Positions 14,372 to 21,345 of a DNA stretch of 21,794 nucleotides are shown here, in pieces. Under the pieces are notes generated by a model. The model ran no database searches, was not told the DNA's origin, and saw only the letters and a program-made list of their open reading frames with translations. The DNA is from Gemmatimonadales bacterium UBA4456 (GTDB taxonomy: Bacteria > Gemmatimonadota > Gemmatimonadetes > Longimicrobiales > Gaopeijiaceae). Position numbers and translations under genes: made by a program. Within the stretch, counting starts at the first letter, position 1, and every line of letters begins with the position of its first letter. The DNA lies in contig DGOW01000093.1 of the NCBI GenBank assembly GCA_002390225.1, forward strand, positions 1 to 21,794, given 5' to 3'.

Positions 14372-15499
14372 TCAGGGCTGGTCGGGAGAACGATCGTCGG
14401 CGGCCTCTTCGGTGACAGCCGAGACGTCTCCCTCTGTGGCCAGGACGCGACGCACGAATGTGGCGCGGTGTGCGTCGCGCTCCTCAGGAGATAAATCGCG
14501 GCCAGCTGCCTGATCAAGGTGCGCCGGCTGCGTAAAGATCATCAATTTGTTCAGCGTGTACACACGTAGTCCGCGGAGAAGCTTCAGGCTCATTCCCAGC
14601 CTCACCCCCGACAGATAATTCATCAACTCATCGAACGTGAGCATCCGTGCGTAGCGCAATGTTCCATAAGCTCTCCAGATCTTGTCCTCGGTCACCCCGG
14701 GAGCATCTCGCAGGAGTACCTGCCGCGCGTGCAGCTCCTTGTCGATGACCGTTCGGACCACACGATCGAGGTCCTCGACCAGGTCCTCTTCCGTGCGGCC
14801 GAGCGTCGTCTGGTTCGAGATCTGAAAGAAATTACCCACGACCTCTGAGCCCTCACCGTACAGGCCTCGGAACGTAAGACCGAGTTCGCTCATGCCGCGG
14901 AGCGTCTTGCTAATTTCTTTCGTCAGCACGAGCCCGGGGAGATGCATGAAGACGGACGCACGCAGTCCGGAGCCGACGTTCGTCGGGCAACTTGTCAGGA
15001 AGCCGAATTCAGGGTGGTACGCATACGGCAGCTCTCGGCCAATCTCCTCGTCGAGTCGATCGACAATCCGCCACGCCTCGGAGATTCGCAGCCCCGAGAG
15101 GAGGCTTTGCATGCGGAGGTGGTCCTCCTCGTTGACCATGACACTGACCGGTTCCCGCCGGGCGAAATGAACCGCCGTGCTGGTCACCGGCTCGGAGCCT
15201 TTCTCGCCGAGGAGATCACGGGTCACGAGCCTGCGTTCATGCAGGACCTGCCGCGTCCTGCCAGGCACCTCGGGAATCTCGAGCAGCGTCCCGCCCCTGA
15301 GCATCTCCGAGTGCTCGGCTGAGTTCCTGAACTGACGCAGCACAGCTTCGCGGTCATTGACTCGGGCGCGCGCGCCAAACGCATGGCCCTGGAGATTGCG
15401 GGCAAGACGTACTCGCGTGGAGAGCACGATGTCTGCGTGCTCGCCACTGGCTTCGAGCCAGCCGAGGCCGTGATCCGGGATCGCGTCGAATTCGGTCAC
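14372..15499 (-). CDS. mcsB: Protein-arginine kinase McsB
   Basis: McsB phosphorylates arginine side chains of damaged or regulatory proteins, marking them for ClpCP. It is a phosphagen-kinase homologue. Visible features are STRVRLARN (27-35, nucleotide-binding arginines), VNEEDHLRMQ (about 122-131, catalytic acid), FLTSCPTNVGSGLRASV (active-site Cys171 region) and RGLYGEGSEVVGNFFQISNQ. RDAHRA at 341-346 fits the RDxxRA allosteric phosphoarginine-binding motif of bacterial McsB. The 375-residue length is a little above the 363 of the Bacillus enzyme, with an acidic, poorly conserved tail. The start is a GTG at 15499 that overlaps the mcsA stop (GTGA). All catalytic positions that I can identify are intact, so the enzyme is probably active. 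Confidence 0.95.
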   Translation of the reverse strand: MTEFDAIPDHGLGWLEASGEHADIVLSTRVRLARNLQGHAFGARARVNDREAVLRQFRNSAEHSEMLRGGTLLEIPEVPGRTRQVLHERRLVTRDLLGEKGSEPVTSTAVHFARREPVSVMVNEEDHLRMQSLLSGLRISEAWRIVDRLDEEIGRELPYAYHPEFGFLTSCPTNVGSGLRASVFMHLPGLVLTKEISKTLRGMSELGLTFRGLYGEGSEVVGNFFQISNQTTLGRTEEDLVEDLDRVVRTVIDKELHARQVLLRDAPGVTEDKIWRAYGTLRYARMLTFDELMNYLSGVRLGMSLKLLRGLRVYTLNKLMIFTQPAHLDQAAGRDLSPEERDAHRATFVRRVLATEGDVSAVTEEAADDRSPDQP

Positions 15500-16011
15500 G
15501 TTGGACTCTGCACCGGCTCCAGAACCTGAATCTCGTCCCGGATTTCCGCGGCCCGTTCAAAGTCCTCGGACTGAACCGCGCGCTCGAGTTTCCGGCGGAG
15601 TCCTTCCAGGCGTTTTTCCATTTCGGAGGCCGAGGGATCGGGGGGCAGGTAGACCTTTCCCACATGCCTCACACCACCGTGGATTCGTCGAAGAAGCCGC
15701 GGGAGATGATCGGAGAACGCCTCATAACACTGCGGGCACCCGAGACGCGTCGTCTTGCGGAAATCATCAAACGTGAGACCACAGAAGGCACACTGGCCAC
15801 CTCCCCCCTGCGAAGCGCCCAGCGTGTCGGGCGACGCCTTCTCGATGAGATCGAGAAGCTGGTAATTCGTAGGATCCGGGGAATCCTGCAGCCCTTTCTC
15901 AGCAGCACACCCCTGACACAGGTGATGGGTCGACATCTCGTTGTTCACGATCTGCGTGAGGTGCACGACTGGTTCAGTCGAACCACAGCTTTCGCACTTC
16001 ATGTCGGCCAT
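15496..16011 (-). CDS. mcsA: McsA, zinc-binding activator of McsB (UVR-motif protein)
   Basis: McsA binds and activates the McsB kinase in the Bacillus heat-shock system. The 171-residue product has four CxxC pairs (CESC 6-9, CQGC 32-35, CAFC 74-77, CPQC 92-95), as in McsA zinc-binding regions. It also has a UVR motif near residues 134-166 (LRRKLERAVQSEDFERAAEI, then RDEI). I start it at the ATG of 16011 because a purine-rich ribosome-binding site (GAGGG) sits about 4 bases upstream. A longer frame to 16038 would translate that site. The next gene, mcsB, overlaps by GTGA. CtsR, the repressor that usually heads this operon in Firmicutes, is absent; the gene upstream is lolD. Confidence 0.92.
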   Translation of the reverse strand: MADMKCESCGSTEPVVHLTQIVNNEMSTHHLCQGCAAEKGLQDSPDPTNYQLLDLIEKASPDTLGASQGGGGQCAFCGLTFDDFRKTTRLGCPQCYEAFSDHLPRLLRRIHGGVRHVGKVYLPPDPSASEMEKRLEGLRRKLERAVQSEDFERAAEIRDEIQVLEPVQSPT

Positions 16012-16054
16012 CGATCCCTCTTCCCCTCCCCGATCCACGGAACTGCCTGCATCT

Positions 16055-16753
16055 CTACCCCACTACTCGCGGTTGGAGCCGCCCATGTTCCATCACAAGC
16101 ACGCGGTCGGCCCGGTCTGCCAGATCGTAATTATGGGTCACCACGACGATCGACAGATCACCTCGCCCACGCAGTGTAAAGAGTAGGTCGTGAAGCACTC
16201 CGCTCGTCTCCATGTCGAGGTTGCCGCTCGGCTCATCCGCTAGTAATACGACGGGGTCGTTGACCAAAGCCCGAGCAACAGCGACACGCTGCTGTTCTCC
16301 CCCGGACAGCTGGCGCGGCTTGTGCGTAAGGCGATCCGCGAGTCCGACATCGGCCAGGATCATCTCGGCTTTTCTGTGGGCAGCGCCTTGATCCATCCCC
16401 GCGATCAGAGCCGGCATCATCACGTTCTCGACGGCTGTGAATTCGCGAAGGAGGTGATGGAACTGGAAGACGAATCCGATGCTCCGGTTACGCAACCCAG
16501 CGATCGTTTCGTCATCAAGCCCGCTCACGGCGCGGCCCTCGATGAGAACCTCGCCGGCGGTGGGGTGGTCCAGAGCTCCAAGGACGTGCAGAAGGGTCGA
16601 CTTCCCGGCACCGCTCGCGCCGGTAATCGCGACCGCCTCGTTGCTCGCGAGATGGAAATCTACGCCAGAGAGGATCGACAATTCGCTGCCGTCTCCACCC
16701 GTGAAAACCTTGGAGATCCCGCGAGCCTCCAGCGGGAGCGTCGCGTCAGCCAC
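16055..16753 (-). CDS. lolD: LolD-type ABC transporter ATPase (lipoprotein release)
   Basis: LolD is the ATPase of the LolCDE complex that extracts outer-membrane-bound lipoproteins from the inner membrane. The sequence has Walker A GASGAGKST (45-53), the Q-loop FVFQFHHLL (Q97), the signature LSGGEQQR (149-156), Walker B VVLLADEPSGNLD (168-180) and the switch His in VVTHNYDLADR. The FQFHHLL and DEPSGNLD strings are the usual MacB/LolD subfamily marks. At 232 residues it is a normal length. The GTG at 16753 has AGGAG 7 bases upstream. It follows the permease gene by 14 bases. A macrolide-type MacB or FtsE role is the alternative, but pairing with a LolC/E permease beside bamA favours lipoprotein export. 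Confidence 0.9.
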   Translation of the reverse strand: MADATLPLEARGISKVFTGGDGSELSILSGVDFHLASNEAVAITGASGAGKSTLLHVLGALDHPTAGEVLIEGRAVSGLDDETIAGLRNRSIGFVFQFHHLLREFTAVENVMMPALIAGMDQGAAHRKAEMILADVGLADRLTHKPRQLSGGEQQRVAVARALVNDPVVLLADEPSGNLDMETSGVLHDLLFTLRGRGDLSIVVVTHNYDLADRADRVLVMEHGRLQPRVVG

Positions 16754-16767
16754 GGTCCAGCTCCTGC

Positions 16768-18018
16768 CTACTCATGGCGGATCGCGTCGACCGGTTGCAA
16801 CCGGGACGCCTGACGCGCCGGATGAATCGTGGCCACGAATGAGACGAGGATGCTCGTCACCACGATCACGAGGATCGTGAGCGGGTCCATCGTCGCGGGT
16901 AGGTGATCCACGAAGTATACGTCTCCGGGGATCTTGATGAGCTCGAAGCGGTCCAGTGCCCAGGACACACTGATCCCCAGAGCAGCACCAGCGGTGGTTC
17001 CGATCACCCCGATCCACACTCCTTGGATGACAAAGACCCGCATGATGCCTTTCTCGGTCATGCCCATTGTGCGGAGGATTCCGATCTCTTTGGTGCGGTC
17101 CGAAACGACCATCACCAGCGTGCTGACGATGTTGAAGGCGGCCACGACAACGATCAGGAACACGATCACGCCAAGTGCGATCTTCTCGAGCTGGAGGGCG
17201 CTGAAGAGGGCCCTGTTCCGCTCGATCCACGATTGCACCGAGTAGGGGTAGCCGAGTCGCTCTCCGAGTTCGGCGCCCATCTCCGCGGCACGCGCAGCGT
17301 CCACTGTGCGCACACCGATTCCGCTCGCGTCCTGTTCAGACAATCCGAGCAGTTCCTGCGCGTCTTGGAGCGTCGTGTAAATGTTCGACAGGTCGTACTC
17401 GTACATACCTGTGGTGAACATGCCCGTCACCTGGAACTGGCGCAGGGTAGGCTGAAAGCCCCCGAAGACGTCCTGCTTCAGGTTCTCCATCGACATGACG
17501 ACCATGGTATCGCCCGGGAAGATCCCCATACGGTCCGCCAGGACCGAGCCCATCAGAAGCGGAGGCAGTCCCGACTCCGGGGGCTCCAGGTCGAGCGACC
17601 CTTCTATGATCTGGCGCTCCATCTCGGTGGCGGCCACCCCAACCGTGTCGATGTCGACACCGAACAGGTACGCGGGCTGCGAATACTGTCCGCCGTCCAG
17701 CACGAGCGTGACGTTCGACATTGCGAACGGCGCGGCACCTGCGATGCCGTCCATGCTCAGAATCGTGTCGATCACACGCTCGTAGCCCTGTAGCTGCAGG
17801 CTCGTACTGAACTCAAGCACGTACAGATGCGGCGTCGACTCCAGGATCTTTCCGCGCAGCTCGCCCTGCATTCCGCTCATCACAGAGATCACGGTAATGA
17901 GGGCTGCAACGCCCAGCGTCACCCCGCCCAGCGCAATCCATGTGATGAGAGACAGCAGCCCGCTTCCCCGGCCGGCTCGTAAATAGTGCCGAGCAATGAA
18001 CCAGTTCAGGCGGTTCAT
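16768..18018 (-). CDS. LolC/LolE-type lipoprotein-releasing permease
   Basis: The 416-residue product (ATG at 18018) has the LolC/E architecture: one helix near residues 25-53 (LLSLITWIALGGVTLGVAAL), a large periplasmic domain (about 55-270), and three C-terminal helices (IALGVIVFLIVVVAAFNIVS; VFVIQGVWIGVIGTTAGAAL; PLTILVIVVTSILVSFVAT). The SDRTKEIGILRTMGM coupling segment between helices 2 and 3 and the ATIHPARQASRLQPVDAIRHE ending are typical for the FtsX/MacB permease superfamily. Only one permease gene is present, so it probably acts as a homodimer, like the LolF arrangement. The longer open frame to 18060 adds residues shared with the end of lysS. It lies four bases after lysS and ahead of lolD. 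Confidence 0.9.
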   Translation of the reverse strand: MNRLNWFIARHYLRAGRGSGLLSLITWIALGGVTLGVAALITVISVMSGMQGELRGKILESTPHLYVLEFSTSLQLQGYERVIDTILSMDGIAGAAPFAMSNVTLVLDGGQYSQPAYLFGVDIDTVGVAATEMERQIIEGSLDLEPPESGLPPLLMGSVLADRMGIFPGDTMVVMSMENLKQDVFGGFQPTLRQFQVTGMFTTGMYEYDLSNIYTTLQDAQELLGLSEQDASGIGVRTVDAARAAEMGAELGERLGYPYSVQSWIERNRALFSALQLEKIALGVIVFLIVVVAAFNIVSTLVMVVSDRTKEIGILRTMGMTEKGIMRVFVIQGVWIGVIGTTAGAALGISVSWALDRFELIKIPGDVYFVDHLPATMDPLTILVIVVTSILVSFVATIHPARQASRLQPVDAIRHE

Positions 18019-18022
18019 CGAC

Positions 18023-19567
18023 CTACTCTTCGTTGCGAAGGATAGGGAAGAGAATGACATCCCGGATCGAAGTCTGACCCGTCAGCATCATCACGAGGCG
18101 ATCGACCCCCATACCCACGCCGCCGGTGGGCGGCATGCCGTATTCGAGAGCACGGATGTAGTCGTCGTCGATCTGCTGGGCTTCATCGTCGCCGGCGTCC
18201 CGCAGCGTCGACTGTGCCTCGAAGCGCTCACGCTGATCGATCGGATCGTTCAGTTCCGAGAACGCATTGAATATCTCAGCACCGCCGATGTACATCTCGA
18301 ACCGCTCCGTGAGGCGCGGATCATTCCGGTGCGTCTTCGCGAGTGGGCTGAGTTCCTTCGGGTGGTCGATCACGAAGGTGGGCTCCACGAGGCCCGGCTC
18401 CACGAGCTCACCGAAGAGCTTGTCGATGAGCTTGCCGCGCCCTGCCCCGTCGAGGTCCGGAACATCCAACTCTTCCGCCTTCGCCCGGAGATCCGCCTCG
18501 GACATCTCGTGCACGTCCTCGCCGAGCGCCTCGGAGAGACCCGAGACGAGGCCGAGTCGACGGAACGGCACGGTCACGGGAATGACGTCATCGCCAACGC
18601 GGATCACGCGCTCGCCCATAACGGTGTCGAGAACGTGCAGGACCATTCGCTCGACGAGGTCCATCTGGTCCTCGTAGTCGGAGAAGGCCTGATACCACTC
18701 GAGCATCGTGAACTCGGGGTTGTGAACCTTCGAGAGCCCTTCATTCCGGAAATCTTTCGAGATCTCGTATACCCGGTCGAGCCCACCGACAATCAGGCGC
18801 TTGAGGTACAGTTCATCCGCAATGCGCAGGTACATCGTCTGATCGAGAAAATGGTGGTGCGTCACAAACGGCTTGGCCGACGCACCGCCGTAGAGCGGCT
18901 GAAGCACGGGTGTCTCAACCTCGAGGAAGCCCTCGTCGTCCAGAAAGCGGCGCAACTCGGTAATGACTCTCGAGCGAGTCCGAAAGACGTCCCGAACATC
19001 GGGATGTACCGCCAGGTCAGCGTACCGCTGTCGATACCGCATCTCCTGGTCCTGGAAGCCGCCATAGACCTTTCGCTCTCCCGTCTCCGGATCCGTCTCG
19101 ACTTTGCCGAACGGGAGTGGCCTTAGCGACTTGGTCAGGAGCGTCCATGACTCGACCTGGATCGTGACTTCGCCCGTACGCGTCCGGAACGTGGGTCCTT
19201 CAGCTCCGATCCAATCGCTGACATCGAGGAGAGAGAGTGACTCGAACGACTCCTCGCCGATCACGTTCTTCCGGAAATACAGCTGGACCCGACCGTGTCC
19301 GTCCTCCATGTGCGCGAAGACGCTGCGCCCCATATCTCGCCAGCCCACGATCCGACCACCAACGGTTACTCGCTCACCGTGTCCATTCTCGCCCAGCGCC
19401 TCGGCCGACTCCATCACCTCGAAGGAGGTGATCGTCGCTGCCGTGGTCGACGTCGGGGTGAAGTTGTAGGCGAACGGCTGTATCCCCCGTTCGATGATAG
19501 AATCGAGCTTCTCGCGGCGGTGACGCAGCACCTGGCTCAGGTCGTCCGTGGTCTCATTTTCTGACAT
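18023..19567 (-). CDS. lysS: Lysyl-tRNA synthetase, class II
   Basis: LysS attaches lysine to its tRNA. The 514-residue protein has an OB-fold anticodon-binding domain (about residues 60-170, with VTVGGRIVGWRDMGRSVFAHMEDGHG-type sequence) and a class II catalytic core. Motif 1 lies near FLEVETPVLQPLYGGASAKPF, motif 2 is VYEISKDFRNEGLSKVHNPEFTMLEW, and motif 3 is GMPPTGGVGMGVDRLVMMLTG near residues 477-497. The bases around the start are TAG-GCG-ATG, three bases after prfB, so the two genes are almost certainly co-transcribed; prfB-lysS pairing is common. The ATG at 19567 begins MSENETTDDLSQVLRHRREKL, a normal LysRS N-terminus. Confidence 0.97.
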   Translation of the reverse strand: MSENETTDDLSQVLRHRREKLDSIIERGIQPFAYNFTPTSTTAATITSFEVMESAEALGENGHGERVTVGGRIVGWRDMGRSVFAHMEDGHGRVQLYFRKNVIGEESFESLSLLDVSDWIGAEGPTFRTRTGEVTIQVESWTLLTKSLRPLPFGKVETDPETGERKVYGGFQDQEMRYRQRYADLAVHPDVRDVFRTRSRVITELRRFLDDEGFLEVETPVLQPLYGGASAKPFVTHHHFLDQTMYLRIADELYLKRLIVGGLDRVYEISKDFRNEGLSKVHNPEFTMLEWYQAFSDYEDQMDLVERMVLHVLDTVMGERVIRVGDDVIPVTVPFRRLGLVSGLSEALGEDVHEMSEADLRAKAEELDVPDLDGAGRGKLIDKLFGELVEPGLVEPTFVIDHPKELSPLAKTHRNDPRLTERFEMYIGGAEIFNAFSELNDPIDQRERFEAQSTLRDAGDDEAQQIDDDYIRALEYGMPPTGGVGMGVDRLVMMLTGQTSIRDVILFPILRNEE

Positions 19568-19570
19568 CGC

Positions 19571-20678
19571 CTAGTCCGCCACCGCTCCGAGCTTCTTGAG
19601 GTATGCCTCGATCAGCGGATCGAGGTCGCCATCCATGACACTGTGCACGTCCGTGATTTTCGTCTCCGTGCGGTGATCGTTGACCATCGTATACGGTTGG
19701 AACACGTAGGAGCGGATTTGGCTCCCGAAGGCGATATCGCTCATCCCCTTCTGGACCTCCTCTTTCGCCTTCTCCCGCTCCTCGACTTCCTTTTGATACA
19801 ACGCAGCACGGAGCATCTTCATTGCCGTGCCCCGGTTCTTGTGCTGCGAGCGCTCCTGCTGACAGGTCACCACGATTCCGCTCGGTTCATGCGTGATCCG
19901 GACGGCCGAGTCGGTCTTGTTCACGTGCTGCCCGCCTGCACCTGACGCACGATACGTGTCGATGCGCAGCTCCGACTCGTTGACCTCGATCTCGATATCG
20001 TCTTCCACCAGCGGATGTACAAACACGCTGGCGAACGAGGTGTGCCGGCGTTTCTGCGCGTCAAAGGGTGAGATCCGAACGAGGCGGTGTACGCCCCCCT
20101 CGGCCTTCAGAAAGCCGTATGCACTCTCACCCGAGATCTCGAGCGTTGCATTCTTTATGCCTCCCTCTTCGGCCGGCTGCAGATCGAGGACAGTGACCTG
20201 AAAACCACGGCGCTCGGCCCAGCGGGTGTACATGCGCATGAGCATTTCGGCCCAGTCCTGAGATTCGAGCCCCCCGGCACCCGGGTTGATGGTGACCATC
20301 GCCTCCCGGTGGTCATCCTCGCCCTGAAGCATCGTCCGAAGTTCCATGGACTCGACGCCTGTGGCCAGCGTCACCAGGCCAGACCCGAACTCCGCCTCGA
20401 GGTCCGGATCCTCTTCTATCTCCAGCAGCTCGACCAGTGCATCCAGATCATCGACTTGGACGGACAGTTGCTTCCAGGGGCTGATCCAGCCTTTCAGACG
20501 ATTCGATTCGTCGATGACCGTCCGTGCCGCCTCTTGGTCGTCCCAGAAATGAGGCGCGGCCATCATTTCTTCCAGGTTTCTCAGCCGTTCTTCGCGCGTA
20601 TCAAGGTCAAAGATACCCCCTGAGATCGCGCAGCTTGCCGCGGAGCGATTCCAGCTTGTGTAGTTGGTCTTTGTTCAT
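19571..20678 (-). CDS. prfB: Peptide chain release factor 2, made by programmed +1 frameshift
   Basis: RF2 releases peptides at UGA and UAA. The zero-frame ATG at 20678 opens 23 codons (MNKDQLHKLESLRGKLRDLR then GYL) and meets an in-frame TGA at 20609-20607. Skipping one base (T at 20609) continues as D-L-D-T-R-E-E-R and joins the main frame at GAC 20608. The product is 368 residues, matching RF2 of E. coli (365). SPF, the RF2 stop-codon-recognition tripeptide, lies near residues 203-205, and the catalytic GGQ in RASGAGGQHVNK lies near 248-250. Annotating only the ATG at 20566 would drop the first 37 residues. The coding sequence is join(20678..20610, 20608..19571) on the minus strand. Confidence 0.97.
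20606..20621 (-). promoter_or_regulatory. RF2 autoregulatory +1 frameshift site
   Basis: The coding-strand sequence AGGGGGTATCTTTGAC holds all known elements: an internal Shine-Dalgarno (AGGGGG), the slippery CTT codon, the in-frame TGA and a following C that weakens termination. It is the same sequence and spacing as the E. coli prfB element. Low RF2 leads to slow termination and +1 slippage, so RF2 sets its own level. Confidence 0.96.
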
Positions 20679-20761
20679 CGTCGCGTCTCGGGGGCAGGGT
20701 CCGGCGGATCAAGAGAGAAGGACCGTCTGATATGGACGACCCCCCCGCTCCGATACTGGAA

Positions 20762-20790
20762 AATATACCGAGTCTGCGGGGCACCTTGAA
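20762..20790 (-). promoter_or_regulatory. Possible sigma70-type promoter ahead of prfB
   Basis: On the coding strand a TATATT (5 of 6 bases of the consensus -10 box) sits at 20762-20767. A poor -35 candidate, TTCAAG, lies at 20785-20790 with an exact 17-base spacer. A 5' leader of about 80 bases would precede prfB. The -35 match is weak (3 of 6), and the box lies next to a small hairpin, so this is tentative. Confidence 0.3.
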
Positions 20791-20796
20791 GCCCCG
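20777..20796 (-). terminator. Short GC hairpin after the zinc-ribbon gene, possible weak terminator
   Basis: CGGGGC at one side and GCCCCG at the other form a 6-bp stem with an 8-base loop, 30-50 bases after the zinc-ribbon stop. No T-run follows directly (the T-rich TATATTTT comes about ten bases later), so intrinsic termination would be weak. It overlaps the putative -35 region. Confidence 0.3.
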
Positions 20797-20826
20797 AAGT
20801 CCCTGAATTGCATTGCTTTCAGCGGG

Positions 20827-21333
20827 TCAGAAGACCTCCTGACCCTTGGCAAGGATGTCATTGAGGGCCTGAGTCCAGAAGCCGCGTCCTTCCCCATTCG
20901 CGAGGTCCGAACCGACCTGCTCGACGAATTCCTTCCACGACTTGTCGATCTCTTCTTCGAAGTCCTGGACCAGTGTGCCCGCCGCTAGTGCAGACTGATG
21001 CCGCTCAGTGTTGTACATGATCATGTCCGACACGAGCACCCGAGCGAGGCGCCTTGCCTTGTCCGCAGGATCACGCTTGCCAAAGGTGAACCCCGTCACG
21101 GCCGGCTTCGCCTCGGGCTCTGCAGCCGGCGGAGCAGCCTCGAACGTGGCAACCTCCGAAACCGTTGGCGATGTCGGCCGGGGCACTGCCAGTGCCTCAG
21201 ACACAGTCGGCTTCTCGACGCGAAGCACGTCCCCGCATGAGCTGCATCGGGCGTTGACGCCTCCTTCGGGAATCTTCGCCGGGTCCACCGGGAAAGACGT
21301 GGAGCACGACGGGCACGTGATGGTGATGACCAT
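20827..21333 (-). CDS. Zinc-ribbon protein of unknown function (168 aa)
   Basis: I do not recognise a named family. Residues 1-38 are a zinc-ribbon finger of the MJ0042 type: CPSC at 7-10, then CSSC at 30-33, with the FPVDPAKIPEGG linker typical for it. A Pro/Ala/Glu-rich linker (about 40-85) is probably disordered. Residues 86-168 form a helical domain beginning FGKRDPADKARRLARVLVSDM and including YNTERHQSALAAG, LVQDFEEEIDKSWKEFVEQV and FWTQALNDILAKG. This domain may be the functional part. The start ATG at 21333 is 12 bases after the GGDEF-like gene, so they probably share a transcript. No strong ribosome-binding site is seen, but the zinc finger at the very N-terminus supports this start. 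Confidence 0.8.
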   Translation of the reverse strand: MVITITCPSCSTSFPVDPAKIPEGGVNARCSSCGDVLRVEKPTVSEALAVPRPTSPTVSEVATFEAAPPAAEPEAKPAVTGFTFGKRDPADKARRLARVLVSDMIMYNTERHQSALAAGTLVQDFEEEIDKSWKEFVEQVGSDLANGEGRGFWTQALNDILAKGQEVF

Positions 21334-21345
21334 GGTCGATAGGGT

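Noticed and set aside
13196..14494. 432-aa plus-strand open frame opposite clpC and mcsB
   Set aside because: It spans two well-recognised minus-strand genes, has no recognisable motif, and arises from codon bias on the opposite strand.
18703..18760. SKVHNPEF in LysRS motif 2, where many enzymes have an Arg before HNPEF
   Set aside because: This position varies in functional LysRS enzymes, while the key Arg of FRNEG and the other motif residues are kept; not a sign of inactivation.
17996..19126. 376-aa plus-strand open frame opposite lysS
   Set aside because: lysS motifs 1-3 cover the same region on the minus strand; the plus frame is His/Glu/Arg-rich as expected for a shadow.
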